Shown here in pieces: positions 36,575 through 45,832 of a stretch of DNA of 64,000 nt. How positions within the stretch are numbered: the first letter of the stretch is position 1; each line of letters begins with the position of its first letter. Under the pieces are notes generated by a model that had not been told where the DNA came from, did not search any database, and saw only the letters and a list, made by a program, of their open reading frames with translations. Source of the stretch: an uncultured Coriobacteriaceae bacterium (lineage in GTDB: Bacteria; Actinomycetota; Coriobacteriia; Coriobacteriales; Atopobiaceae); contig CACYWP010000003.1 of the NCBI GenBank assembly GCA_902778135.1, positions 124,001-188,000 of the forward strand, given 5' to 3'. A program made the position numbers and the translations under genes.

Positions 36575-39500
36575 TACTTCGCCACCCTTCGCTCGCATTG
36601 CATCACCGGGCAGAAGTCGCAGGACAGGCTGTCGCGCGGCCGCGCCTCGATGTCTCCCGCCAGCATCTGGCGCACCTGCCGGGCGACCAGCTCCTCGGTC
36701 CGGTCGAGCAGGTCCTCCATGCCCGAAGCCCCCTCGGACGTGCGCGGGACGCTGACCCTGGGCAGGCGCCGGGAGCTGAGGTGCCCGAAGACCTGGTCGA
36801 CCACGTTCTCGTCGGCGGCGCCTGCCAGCGCGTGGGGGCTCTTGGTGCTGAGGTAGACCGTACCGGCCAGCCGCAGACGCCCGGCGAAGGCGCGTCGCAC
36901 GACCTGGGCATAGATCAGCGACTGCACGCGATGGGGCAGCTGCTCGCCCTCGAGCACCCCCGGCTGGAGGGCGTCGTAGTCCGCCGCAAATCCAAAGGGG
37001 CTCTTGTGCTTGTAGTCGATGATGACAGCCATGCCATGTGGGTTGACGTCGATGCGGTCGACCGTCCCGGTGAAATAGGCGCCCGCATACTCGACGAGGT
37101 CGCCGTGGCGTCCGAAGCTCCACTCGAACAGGCGCGGCTCGAAGCCGGCGAGGATGCGTGTCTGGTATTCCAGGGAGGAGAGCAGGTCCTGGCGCAGGCG
37201 GTCCTCCTGGGAGCGGTCGGAGGAGTCGTGAGCCACCAGCAGCTGCTGGGCCTGACGCGGACGGCGCACCATGTACATGTGCTGCTGGTGCAGGTCGAAC
37301 TCCAGGTCGAGCACCGTGCGGGCGGCATCGAGGTTCGACGCGTCGATGCGCGAGCCCGGAACGGAACGCACCGGATCGGACTCGATCTGGGCGAGCAGCT
37401 CGTCGCACGCGAGGCCGGTGCCCTGCGCCTCCAACGCCCGCACCAGCAGCTCGCGATGGGTCACCTCCAGCACGCGATGGGCGAAGGTGCCCATCTCCAT
37501 GCCCGTGTGCCCCGCATCGACGGTACCCAGGCGCAGCCTGCGCAGGCTGAACCACTTGTAGGGGCAATCGAGGTAGGTCTCGATCTGGGATGCGGACAGG
37601 ACGGGCTTGCCATCAGGCAGGCGGTCGGAACCTTCCTGGGGGACGAAGACGAGCGAGCGGACCGCATCGGTCAGGCGACCCGCGGGAGCGGGGTCGTCAG
37701 ACAGCGTCCGCCGGGGCCACTGGCCGTCAGCCGCGAGATTCTGCGCGAGCAGGGTCTCGGGTCGCTGGGTCACCGGCAGAGCCATGTCCGAAGGCGACGC
37801 CGAAGGGGCGATGCCATAGGCGGTCAACAGCTCCGACAGCATGACCGAGGGATAGGTGACCTCGGAGTCTCCGTCGTGCAGGGCACGTTCCAGAACCAGG
37901 CGCCTGCGCGGGACGGCCACCAGCGCCCGGAACGCCGTCCGGGCCTGCGCCATCGGGTCGGCGGGCGGCTCGACGCACAGCTGCTCGAGCAGCGCCGGCA
38001 GCAACCCGTCACCCGCCGATATCGGGGACTCCGCCGTCGTCAGGCCACAGACGGCCAGGGCATCGACCGAGCCAGGGGCCAGCGAGGCCGCCTCGCGAGG
38101 GGACATGACGCGCACCATGACGCCATCGTCTGTCCCCAACAGCTCCTGCCGGCCAACCACCGTCACGCCACGTGCCGCCCACTCGCAGACCTCCACCAGC
38201 TCCCGGAGGCTGACGGAGCCCTCGACGCTGGGGTCCGCGGTGACGCCAAGCTCGCGCAGCGTCCCCGCAACCTGCAGTATCGCCTGGAGCACCGCGGGCT
38301 CCTCGCCCGCTGGGAGCACCCCGGAGACACCCTTCCCATCCTGCGCATCGGATGCCTGGTCGCCCGGGAGGACATAGGGCTGCAGCAGCTTCGAGGCAGC
38401 CGTCCCGATGCGCCCGCGCAGCAGCTCGGCCGTCGCACGAGCCACCGAGGCGGAGCAGTCCCGCTCCGACTGCAGCATCTCCAGCAGGCGGGCGGGCGTC
38501 AGCAGGCGGTTGCCGCGCCACAGGGCGTCATCCCACCAGCCTTTCGTCACGCCTGCATGCGCGATGTCAGACAGCAGGAAGTCCGTCAGCTCGCGCGGCG
38601 GCCACCAGCTCATGTCACCCAGCTGGAGCACCTTGCCCTCCAGCCCGTCGACGGGCTCGGGCCAGGTGTCGGCCAGCTGGGCCAGCCGGGCCACCGTGCG
38701 TGCATAGGCGAAGAAGGCCTGTGCGGACGGGCAGTCGAGCAGGGCCTTGGACCATTGCAGGCGGCAGGACACGCCACGCTGGGCCAGCTTGGGCACCAGC
38801 TCGCGACGGGCGCGGGCGATGTCGGGAACCGCCACGACCACCGACAGGCGCTCCCGTGCCAGACGCTCGACGCGCTGGGCGACCAGCTCCGCCTCGGCGA
38901 CGGGCCCCGACGCCAACAGCAGCTCCACCGGTCCCTGGGGGTCGGGCGTCACGGTCTCTCCCGTGAAGAGGACATCCAGAAGACGCGAGAGGTGGGGATC
39001 GCGCGCCACGTCCTGCGCCGGGCAGGCACCATCGGGGTCCCCGGCAACCACGCCGAGGCCCTCCATCAGCTGGCGCGCCTGGCTGGCAGCCGGGCCATCG
39101 CAGACCGGGACGACGACCCGCACCTGCGTCAGCTTGCCGAGGGCAACCAGCAGCTCCCGCTCCGTCCGGCGCATCGCATCAAAGCCGGCGGCAACCACGG
39201 GGGCGACGCCTGCCCCGGCATCCGCCATCGCGCGCACCGCCTGCACCGAGGCCTGCGCCGCCGTGATGTAGCCGCGCCGACCCAGCAGCGTCCCCAGCGC
39301 CCCGGCCAGGCCCATGAGGCAGGTCTCCGCATGTGTCAGACCCGCGGTGGCGCATGCCTCGTGGTCGACCGCGCCGTCCGCATCGACCGGCAGCCATGGC
39401 TGCGCCTGTCCCACCAGCTGGGCCAGCACATGGACCGCCCCCACGGACAGCTCGATCGGGCCCAGGCTCTCGGAGTCGGCCTGTTGCATGACCTCGCGCG

Positions 39501-39771
39501 CAAGCACCGTCATCGCCACGTCGTCCGCGATGGTGCGCCCGTCGCCCCACACCTCCCAGCGCTCCCTCACCCAGGCGGCGGGCGTGGTCGTCGTCACCGC
39601 CATCGCCAGACCCGGCAGCCGGGCCAGGCCACGCTGGGCGTCGAGCGCCTGCGCGAAGGACGGCACCAGCAGGACGGCCGAGCCACCTGCGTCGATGCCC
39701 GCACGCAGCGCGTCGGTCACGGCATCGCACATCAGGTGCTCTTCGGTTGTCTGAATCACAGAAAGGGCCAT
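36574..39771 (-). CDS. addB: ATP-dependent nuclease subunit AddB
   Basis: 1065 residues from ATG with GAGGGGGA upstream. C-terminal nuclease motif VIIDYKHKSPFG, and the four Cys of the AddB iron-sulfur staple: one in YLDCPYKWFS (about residue 735) and three near the end (LSCDFCPVMQCERR). The N-terminus lacks the Walker A (GxxGxGKS) found in Bacillus AddB; SAVLLVPSFAQALDAQ stands there instead. So AddA is probably the only motor. A short leader hairpin (39800-39821) lies upstream. It is co-transcribed with addA and perhaps with the TrpR-like gene 100 bases upstream. Confidence 0.92.
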   Translation of the reverse strand: MALSVIQTTEEHLMCDAVTDALRAGIDAGGSAVLLVPSFAQALDAQRGLARLPGLAMAVTTTTPAAWVRERWEVWGDGRTIADDVAMTVLAREVMQQADSESLGPIELSVGAVHVLAQLVGQAQPWLPVDADGAVDHEACATAGLTHAETCLMGLAGALGTLLGRRGYITAAQASVQAVRAMADAGAGVAPVVAAGFDAMRRTERELLVALGKLTQVRVVVPVCDGPAASQARQLMEGLGVVAGDPDGACPAQDVARDPHLSRLLDVLFTGETVTPDPQGPVELLLASGPVAEAELVAQRVERLARERLSVVVAVPDIARARRELVPKLAQRGVSCRLQWSKALLDCPSAQAFFAYARTVARLAQLADTWPEPVDGLEGKVLQLGDMSWWPPRELTDFLLSDIAHAGVTKGWWDDALWRGNRLLTPARLLEMLQSERDCSASVARATAELLRGRIGTAASKLLQPYVLPGDQASDAQDGKGVSGVLPAGEEPAVLQAILQVAGTLRELGVTADPSVEGSVSLRELVEVCEWAARGVTVVGRQELLGTDDGVMVRVMSPREAASLAPGSVDALAVCGLTTAESPISAGDGLLPALLEQLCVEPPADPMAQARTAFRALVAVPRRRLVLERALHDGDSEVTYPSVMLSELLTAYGIAPSASPSDMALPVTQRPETLLAQNLAADGQWPRRTLSDDPAPAGRLTDAVRSLVFVPQEGSDRLPDGKPVLSASQIETYLDCPYKWFSLRRLRLGTVDAGHTGMEMGTFAHRVLEVTHRELLVRALEAQGTGLACDELLAQIESDPVRSVPGSRIDASNLDAARTVLDLEFDLHQQHMYMVRRPRQAQQLLVAHDSSDRSQEDRLRQDLLSSLEYQTRILAGFEPRLFEWSFGRHGDLVEYAGAYFTGTVDRIDVNPHGMAVIIDYKHKSPFGFAADYDALQPGVLEGEQLPHRVQSLIYAQVVRRAFAGRLRLAGTVYLSTKSPHALAGAADENVVDQVFGHLSSRRLPRVSVPRTSEGASGMEDLLDRTEELVARQVRQMLAGDIEARPRDSLSCDFCPVMQCERRVAK

Positions 39772-39871
39772 GTGTCCCCCTCGCCTCGCCTCCGGGTGGC
39801 ATGCGGGACACCGCCCGCATGAGGAAACCATGGTACCAACTCGGGCAGACGGAAATGGACGGGGAAAGGCC

Positions 39872-40162
39872 TCAGCCGCAATGGGTCCCATCCAGGCGGT
39901 CGAGCACGATGCGATAGCCGCCCGCCTCGCCGTTCAGGCACTTGGAGACGCGGCTGACCGTGGTGGACGACGCCCCGGTGGCACGGGACACCTCCAGATA
40001 GGAGGCCCCGTCGCGCAGCATCGTGGCGACCTCCAGACGCTGGGCGAGCTCGATGGTCTCGCGCCTGGTGCACAGGTCGGCAAGCAGCGCACGCGCCTCG
40101 TCGGGCGCCTGCAGCAGGCAGAGTGCCGCGCACAGCCTCTCGAGTGCCTCGTCCTGACCCAT
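39872..40162 (-). CDS. TrpR/YerC-like DNA-binding protein
   Basis: 96 residues with GAGGGGG before the ATG. It matches the YerC/YecD branch of the Trp repressor fold: LADLCTRRETIELAQRLEVA is the dimer core and DGASYLEVSRATGASSTTVS RVS the helix-turn-helix. Trp-repressor-type proteins bind a corepressor and an operator with twofold symmetry. A perfect 7-bp inverted repeat in its own promoter (40203-40222) is the obvious target. It is the first of a row of same-strand genes leading to addB-addA. The ligand is unknown; tryptophan should not be assumed. Confidence 0.85.
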   Translation of the reverse strand: MGQDEALERLCAALCLLQAPDEARALLADLCTRRETIELAQRLEVATMLRDGASYLEVSRATGASSTTVSRVSKCLNGEAGGYRIVLDRLDGTHCG

Positions 40163-40202
40163 CGCGTCCCCCTCGTCGCCATGCGGATGTTGTCATCGTT
40201 GT

Positions 40203-40222
40203 CACTTTACCCTATTAAAGTG
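40203..40222. promoter_or_regulatory. Candidate operator of the TrpR-like gene
   Basis: CACTTTA/TAAAGTG, perfect 7-bp arms around CCCTAT, 41 bases before the start codon, in a locally AT-rich spot. Size and symmetry fit an autoregulatory site. Confidence 0.5.
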
Positions 40223-40425
40223 CATCGTGCGCCCGCATTTCGCCTTCATGAGACACGCCGACACCTGCGCCTTCGCCGCGACAGATGCTGAACCTCCCCC
40301 CATCGACACCCGTCCGAATGGCCGCTTAACCGAAGCTTCATGCGCGGTTCATCCCAGCCACATGCAGAAGGGGTACAAAGTACAGAGTCGGCACGATGCG
40401 CGTGCCCCACGAGAAAGGACGTGCC

Positions 40426-40791
40426 ATGGGCTTCTTCGCCACCTGGCTGGTCACCAGCATCGCGACTGCGGCGGCCATCGCGTTCGTCCCAGGCATCGAG
40501 GCCGTGGGCGGATCCTACATGGGCCCCATCATGTGCGCACTCGTGCTGGCACTGGTCAACGCCATCATCAAGCCGATCGCCGAGGTGCTCTCGCTGCCCA
40601 TCACCATCCTGACGCTGGGCGTCTTCTGCCTGGTCATCAACGCGTTCATGCTCGAGATAGCCGGAAGCCTCTCCGTCGACCTGTTCGGCTCGGGCATCAG
40701 CATCGACTCGTTCGGCTCCGCCATCATCGGCTCGATCGTCATCTCGCTTGCCACGATGGTCATCGGCCCCATCGTCGGCGACGACGAGTAG
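40426..40791 (+). CDS. Phage-holin-superfamily-IV-like membrane protein
   Basis: 121 residues from the ATG (MGFFATWLVTSIATAAAIAF) with GAAAGGA upstream. Four membrane helices fill the protein; ALVNAIIKPIAEVLSLPITILTLG is the signature stretch of the YvlD/'phage holin family' proteins. Despite the name these are chromosomal and of unknown, probably envelope-stress, role. It is divergent from the TrpR-like gene and convergent with the next gene. Confidence 0.85.
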   Translation: MGFFATWLVTSIATAAAIAFVPGIEAVGGSYMGPIMCALVLALVNAIIKPIAEVLSLPITILTLGVFCLVINAFMLEIAGSLSVDLFGSGISIDSFGSAIIGSIVISLATMVIGPIVGDDE

Positions 40792-40808
40792 GGAGTCGGT
40801 CGGCTGGC

Positions 40809-42008
40809 CTAGGGCCGCTTGTTCTGGTGACGCTCCTCGCTCGCCTCCTGGAGGCGGCGACGCGCATCGTCTGCCGCCTCGAGGGCACCGCGCCGCCACT
40901 GGGCCAGCGCCTCGCGCATCGCCCCCACCGACGTGTTGACCATCCGCTCCACCAGCGCCATCGCCAGGTCGCGCGTCTTGTCGTCGGTCTCGAGCAGCGC
41001 GCGCAGCACCTTCTGGCGCCCCTCCGGCGTGGCGGCTATCTCGTCGAACGTGTTGGCCCCACCCGCCTCGAGCGCATCGAAGACCTCATCGGTCATGCGC
41101 TCTCGCTCGTCCAGCGGCACGCCGGCAGCCCATTCGGCAATGGACTCGTTCAGCACGCGGCAGTCGGGCAGCAGCTCCGAGGCCTCGGCAAGGCCCGTGG
41201 GCAGCATCTGCCAGGTGATCGGGTCATGCTGGCCGATACCGGTGGCGTTGCTGCGCACGATCGTGCACGGATCGTCGGGGCGCGAGAAGAGCATGCCGAT
41301 GACGCTGTAGGTGGGCACGACCCGCACCAGGCGGTCGCCAAGGACCTCGCGGCTGTCCGCGCGCATGACATCGGGGGACATGCCCGGCCCGTCGTTGGTG
41401 TAGACGGCCACGATACGCTCGCGCAGGTCCCTCGCACAGGTGACCGACGCGTATTCCGCCAGGTTGCCGCCCTTCGAGTGGCCTCCGACCAGCACCCGTC
41501 GCCCGCGCTCCTGCGCCTGTGCCAGCGCCTGCTCCAGATAGATCCTCGCCTCGCGCTGCGCCTCGGTCACCTCGAAGCCCAGCATGAAGTTCTCGCGCCA
41601 GCCCACCAGCGTCGTGTCGGTCCCGCGAAACGACACGTAGGTCTCTCCAGAGGGCAGGTCGACCTGCAGGGCGGCGAACTGGAGCGACCGCGACTCGTCG
41701 ACGATGTCGGCATAGGAGTGAAGCATGGCGCTGCCAAAGCGGCGCGACTGTCCCACCAGCTGGACGAAGCGCGCGTCCAGCCGTGCGAGGGAGCGCACGA
41801 ACGGCGCCACGTCATCGCCTGCGCGGTCCAGCAGGCGCTGGCAGGCAAGGGACAGCTTGATGCTCCGGCCCTGCCGCTCGCCCGCGACGATGCCCGAGAA
41901 GTCGAGGTAGGAGAGCGTCGCGAGGATGACGTTGTCCGCGATGTTGAAGGGACGCTCCTCGAAGGAGATGTCGCCGCGCCACGTCAGGTAGTCATGCATG
42001 TTTGCCAT
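40809..42008 (-). CDS. DUF2974 (Mbeg1-like) alpha/beta hydrolase
   Basis: 399 residues from ATG with AGGGG upstream. The lipase-type elbow GGHSKGGNLAEYA has the nucleophile Ser178. YVSFRGTDTTLVGWRENFMLG is the family signature, and a His near GIGQHDPITWQ completes a likely triad. The C-terminal 90 residues form a charged helix (EALAQWRRGALEAADDARRR). There is no signal peptide. It follows the lipoprotein gene by nine bases, so the two form one transcript. The substrate is unknown. Confidence 0.85.
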   Translation of the reverse strand: MANMHDYLTWRGDISFEERPFNIADNVILATLSYLDFSGIVAGERQGRSIKLSLACQRLLDRAGDDVAPFVRSLARLDARFVQLVGQSRRFGSAMLHSYADIVDESRSLQFAALQVDLPSGETYVSFRGTDTTLVGWRENFMLGFEVTEAQREARIYLEQALAQAQERGRRVLVGGHSKGGNLAEYASVTCARDLRERIVAVYTNDGPGMSPDVMRADSREVLGDRLVRVVPTYSVIGMLFSRPDDPCTIVRSNATGIGQHDPITWQMLPTGLAEASELLPDCRVLNESIAEWAAGVPLDERERMTDEVFDALEAGGANTFDEIAATPEGRQKVLRALLETDDKTRDLAMALVERMVNTSVGAMREALAQWRRGALEAADDARRRLQEASEERHQNKRP

Positions 42009-42017
42009 GGTCTGCCC

Positions 42018-42626
42018 CTATTCCCCCAACACGGGGTCGTGCAGGACGCACCCGCCATTGGCCCGGAACGTCCCATCCTGGTCGTAGTGCGCCCCGCTCG
42101 TCTCGCCACTTCCCGAGAAGGTGCCCGAAACCCGCACCCTGCTGCCCGCGACACTGGCGTCACACGCTCCCCCATGGAGCAGCTCGCTGACATCGATGCA
42201 GGTCACGCCCTTGTGCAGTTCTGGCGAGCCCTCGTTCGGATGGGACGCGTACTCCGCGTCGAAGGGCTCGTCCAGCACGAGGATGAGACACTCGACGGTT
42301 CCCTGGCGTTCGTAGGTCTCGTATGCGAGCGTTCCGGTGACGCTGATCCCGTCCCCCTCCGAGACGGGAAGCGAGTCGGGCGCGAAGTCGTCCTCTATGA
42401 CCGTCCCCTCGGGAATCGGGGTGCCATCGAGGGTGGTTCTCAGTCCCGCAGCGCCGTCGGGGTCTTGCGCAGCCCCCTGTCCCCCATCGTCTTCGGTGGC
42501 GAGCTGCCGCACGCCTGCGGCGTCATTGTCCGCATTGCCAATGGGAAGGGATCCGCACGCGGCAAGCGCTCCCGACAGCACGGCCGCAAGGACGGCCGAT
42601 GGCAAGGATGGCACGCAGGGCTTCAT
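42018..42626 (-). CDS. Secreted lipoprotein of unknown function
   Basis: 202 residues. Signal peptide ends in lipobox LAAC (AVLAAVLSGALAACGS), so it is lipid-anchored outside. The mature part begins with an acidic, Gly/Asp-rich linker, then a beta-rich domain with four Cys (GTVECLIL, GVTCIDV, HGGACDAS, NGGCVLHD) likely forming two disulfides. The layout suggests an extracellular binding domain. It is co-transcribed with the DUF2974 hydrolase. I do not recognise the family. Confidence 0.75.
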   Translation of the reverse strand: MKPCVPSLPSAVLAAVLSGALAACGSLPIGNADNDAAGVRQLATEDDGGQGAAQDPDGAAGLRTTLDGTPIPEGTVIEDDFAPDSLPVSEGDGISVTGTLAYETYERQGTVECLILVLDEPFDAEYASHPNEGSPELHKGVTCIDVSELLHGGACDASVAGSRVRVSGTFSGSGETSGAHYDQDGTFRANGGCVLHDPVLGE

Positions 42627-42710
42627 GGCATCAACCTCTCACGGGTGCGGTGGCAGGGACGGCAGGGCGGGCGCATGGCATCCGGGGCCGGCGGGACGGT
42701 TCGTCGAAAA

Positions 42711-42746
42711 GAGGGAGCCGGACCCAGGGCAGAGTCCGACTCCCTC
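42711..42746 (-). terminator. Terminator after the iron alcohol dehydrogenase
   Basis: Stem GAGGGAG-CCGGAC/GTCCG-CTCCCTC with one mismatch; on the reverse strand it is followed by CTTTTCG. It ends the transcript from 42774. Confidence 0.8.
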
Positions 42747-42773
42747 GCTGGTACACACGTCGAGACGTCTCGA

Positions 42774-43934
42774 CTAGGCCATGATCTTGCGGAAGAGGGC
42801 CTTGACCGTCTCGTGATTGGCCTCGCGCGGGTTGCCGGGGTAGCAGGCATCGGCCAGGGCGTCGCTCGCCAGCTGGTCGAGGTCGGCCTCCACCAGACCG
42901 TCGCAGGTCTTGGGGATGTTGACGTCCTCGGAGAGCTGCTTGACGGCTGCGATGGCGGCGTCAGCGGCCTCGTCGTCGGTCATGCCGGTGGTGTCGACGC
43001 CCATGGCGATGGCCACGCGGGCCAGACGCTCGGCGACGACGGGCTTGTTGTACTCCATGGCGATGGGCAGCAGCATGGCGCAGGCGACGCCGTGCGGGGT
43101 GTCATAGTGCGCGGAGAGCGTGTGGGCCATGGCATGGTCGATGCCCAGGCCGACGTTGGAGAAGCCCATGCCGGCGACGTACTGGCCCAGCGCCATGCCC
43201 TCGCGGCCGGAGCCCGGCTGGCCGCTCTTGGCCTCGGCGTAGGAGTCGCGCAGGTTCTGGGAGATGAGCTGGATGGCCTTGAAGTGGAACATGTCGGAGA
43301 GCTCCCAGGCACCGCGGGTGGTGTAGCCCTCGATGGCGTGGGTCAGCGCGTCCATGCCGGTGGCGGCGGTCAGGCCGGCGGGCATGGAGGCCATCATGTC
43401 GGGGTCGACGACGGCGACGTCGGGGATGTCGTTGGTGTCGACGCAGACGAACTTGCGCTCCTTCTCGACGTCGGTGATGACGTAGTTGATCGTGACCTCG
43501 GCAGCGGTGCCGGCGGTGGTGGCGACGGCGATGGTGAAGGTGGCGTGGTTCTTGGTGTCGGCGACGCCCTCCAGGCTGACGACGTCGGCATACTCGGGGT
43601 TCTCGGCGATGATGCCGATGGCCTTGGCGGTGTCCATGGCGCTGCCGCCGCCCACGGCGACGATGCAGTCGGCACCGGAGGCCTTGAAGGCCTCGACGCC
43701 GTCCTGGACGTTCTTGATGGTGGGGTTGGGCTTGATCTCGGAGAAGAGCTCCCACGCGATGCCGGCCTCGTCGAGCAGGTCGGTCACCTTGGCGGTCACG
43801 CCGAACTTCACGAGGTCGGGGTCGGAGGCGACGAAGGCCTTCTTGAAGCCGCGACGGGTGATCTCGCCCGGGACCTCCTTGATGGCGCCGGAGCCGTGAT
43901 AGCTGATGTTGTTGAGGACGAAACGATTGGCCAT
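42774..43934 (-). CDS. fucO: Iron-containing alcohol dehydrogenase (FucO-like)
   Basis: 386 residues with AGAAGGGGA upstream. Family III metal ADH: NAD-binding VGGGSAMDTAKA, metal ligands in MDALTHAIEGY and GIDHAMAHTLSAHYDTPHG. It is closest in look to lactaldehyde:1,2-propanediol oxidoreductase. It reduces aldehydes with NADH in fermentation. Codon use is extremely biased (G/C third positions, few rare codons), so it is probably highly expressed. It has its own leader and terminator. The exact substrate is uncertain: lactaldehyde, acetaldehyde or butyraldehyde. Confidence 0.88.
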   Translation of the reverse strand: MANRFVLNNISYHGSGAIKEVPGEITRRGFKKAFVASDPDLVKFGVTAKVTDLLDEAGIAWELFSEIKPNPTIKNVQDGVEAFKASGADCIVAVGGGSAMDTAKAIGIIAENPEYADVVSLEGVADTKNHATFTIAVATTAGTAAEVTINYVITDVEKERKFVCVDTNDIPDVAVVDPDMMASMPAGLTAATGMDALTHAIEGYTTRGAWELSDMFHFKAIQLISQNLRDSYAEAKSGQPGSGREGMALGQYVAGMGFSNVGLGIDHAMAHTLSAHYDTPHGVACAMLLPIAMEYNKPVVAERLARVAIAMGVDTTGMTDDEAADAAIAAVKQLSEDVNIPKTCDGLVEADLDQLASDALADACYPGNPREANHETVKALFRKIMA

Positions 43935-44114
43935 GGCATTCCCCTTCTGTTGTCCATGCTTGTACGACCCTCCCATTATCGCCCTTTTGGGCGGCGAGGG
44001 CCGTCAGCATCGCAAAATGAAAAACCTATAGCAGGATGTCGCATCCATGCGCACAGCCGCCCCCGCAAAGGAACGGGGCGACGCCAACGGGAGGATGGGG
44101 ACATCACCTCTTCG

Positions 44115-44738
44115 CTAGCTGCTCTTCAGCACGACGTTGCGCACGACTCCCGCCGCCTTGTCGCAGCAGTCGAGGCAATGCTCCATGCGGTCGAAGATGC
44201 GCAGCCATGCAAGACTCTCCTTGCCACGCGTCTCGTCCTCGCGGAAGAGGATGCGCAGGGCGTTCTCGTAGACCGTGTCGGCGCCATCCTCCACGTGCCC
44301 GACCGCGATGGCATGCTTCAGCAGCTTCTCGTCGGTCTTGTAGTGGGGCAGGCGCTTGATCATGTCCTGCATCTCCTGCACCGCCACCAGCGTCAGGTTG
44401 GCAAGCTCTATCGCCTCTGGGCGCATCTCCTGGACGTTGAACAGGTCCAGGCGCAGCGTGGCGGCCTCCATATGGTCCACCACGTCGTCCATCGCCAGGG
44501 CCAGCGCACCGATGTCCTCGCGGTCGAAGGGCGTGATGAAGCTGGTATAGAGACGCGTCATGATGTCGCGCACGCAGTCGTCCGCCTGGGTCTCGAGCAT
44601 CTTCATGCGCGGCAGGCGCGCCATCGTCGCAGGATAGCCGCTGATGACCGTGACATACTCCTCGCCCGCCTCGACCAGCACGGCCGCCAGCTGCTTCAGC
44701 AGGGTGTAGTAGATGTCTTCCTTCTTTACGCGGGGCAT
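44115..44738 (-). CDS. DUF47 (PhoU-like) protein
   Basis: 207 residues, all helical: TLLKQLAAVLVEAGEEYVTV, then repeated Glu/Asp-rich segments (DREDIGALALAMDDVVDHME, ending DRMEHCLDCCDKAAGV) that bind metal in PhoU-like folds. DUF47 proteins accompany Pit transporters and are thought to regulate them. It begins 47 bases after the pit gene, in the same transcript. The role is inferred from this standard pairing. Confidence 0.9.
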   Translation of the reverse strand: MPRVKKEDIYYTLLKQLAAVLVEAGEEYVTVISGYPATMARLPRMKMLETQADDCVRDIMTRLYTSFITPFDREDIGALALAMDDVVDHMEAATLRLDLFNVQEMRPEAIELANLTLVAVQEMQDMIKRLPHYKTDEKLLKHAIAVGHVEDGADTVYENALRILFREDETRGKESLAWLRIFDRMEHCLDCCDKAAGVVRNVVLKSS

Positions 44739-44785
44739 GGGAACTCCAATCAGTCGCAATGGGACAGGCCGCAGTAGGGGCGGCG

Positions 44786-45832
44786 TCAGAAGACCAGCAT
44801 GAAGACCTTGGCAAGGGCGAAGCCGATGAGCCCGCACCCGGGGAAGGTGAAGACCCAGGTCAGCACCATCTCGTAGGCCACGCTCCAATCCACCGAGCGC
44901 GGGTCCTTTGCGGCACCAGCGCCCATCATGGCGGATGACGAGGTGTGCGTGGTGGACACGGGCAGGCCCGTGAGCGTGGCGATGAGCAGCGCGCCCGTGG
45001 CGCTGAGGGCGGCGGCGAACCCCTGATACTGCTCGAGCTGGACCATGTCGATGCCCACCTTCTTGATGATGGGCTTGCCACCGATGCCCGTGCCGATGGC
45101 CATCACCAGCGCACAGGTCAGCTCGAGCCAGAAGGGGAACTGCGCTCCCTCGACGGTCATGTTCTGCGAGAGCATGATGGCGAGCATGGCGGTCGACATG
45201 AACTTCTGACCGTCCTGGGCACCATGCATGGCAGAGGCTCCCGCAGCGGCCCAGACCTGCATCTTGGCAAAGAAGGCGTTCGCGCTGCGACGGTCTGCGT
45301 TGCGACAGATGAAGGGAATCACCTTGGCTATGACCCAGCCTGCCAGAAAGCCCAGCAGCGTGGAAAGCACCAGGCCATAGAGGACCTTTACCCACTCGCC
45401 CATGTTGACGCCCGAGATGCCGCCATGCACGGCGATGGCCGCGCCGGTCAGGCCCGCGATCAGCGCATGGCTCTCGCTGGTTGGAATGCCGAACACCCAG
45501 GCGAGCGACGACCACGAGACGATCGAGACGGTCGCAGCGGCGAGGGCGATGAGCGCCACGTGCGAGTCCCCGCCAAAGTCGACCATGCCACTCATCGTGT
45601 CGGCGACGGCCGTGGAGAAGAGCGTCATGCCCACCAAGCCCAGGAAGTTGGTGATGACGCTCATCCAAATGGCGGCGTCCACGCCGATGGCGCGCGTGCC
45701 GATAGGCTCTGCGATGGCGTTGGCGGCGTCCGTCGCACCGTTGACGAAGATGGTTCCCATCACCAACACGATTACCAACGCCAGGAAGGGGTTGGCTTGC
45801 ACGGCGGCGAGGAACTGAGAGAACGTGACCAT
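44786..45832 (-). CDS. Inorganic phosphate transporter, Pit family
   Basis: 348 residues from ATG (MVTFSQFLAAVQ) after GAAAGGG; the in-frame TTG five codons earlier overlaps this ribosome site. About ten membrane helices. The PiT repeat signatures are present: NGATDAANAIAEPIGTRA and, in the second half, GAQDGQKFMSTAMLAIML. It imports metal phosphate with protons. First gene of a two-gene unit with its DUF47 partner. A TTGTTAACAA palindrome upstream may be an operator. Confidence 0.94.
   Translation of the reverse strand: MVTFSQFLAAVQANPFLALVIVLVMGTIFVNGATDAANAIAEPIGTRAIGVDAAIWMSVITNFLGLVGMTLFSTAVADTMSGMVDFGGDSHVALIALAAATVSIVSWSSLAWVFGIPTSESHALIAGLTGAAIAVHGGISGVNMGEWVKVLYGLVLSTLLGFLAGWVIAKVIPFICRNADRRSANAFFAKMQVWAAAGASAMHGAQDGQKFMSTAMLAIMLSQNMTVEGAQFPFWLELTCALVMAIGTGIGGKPIIKKVGIDMVQLEQYQGFAAALSATGALLIATLTGLPVSTTHTSSSAMMGAGAAKDPRSVDWSVAYEMVLTWVFTFPGCGLIGFALAKVFMLVF

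Noticed and set aside
36553..39822. Open frame of about 1090 codons opposite addB
   Set aside because: Arg/Gln/His-rich shadow of addB, with no domain and no ribosome site.
40227..44777. Open frame of about 1500 codons on the plus strand
   Set aside because: It is antisense to the DUF2974, lipoprotein, alcohol dehydrogenase and DUF47 genes. The composition (Gly/Val/Asp/Arg/His runs) is that of a shadow frame in GC-rich DNA.
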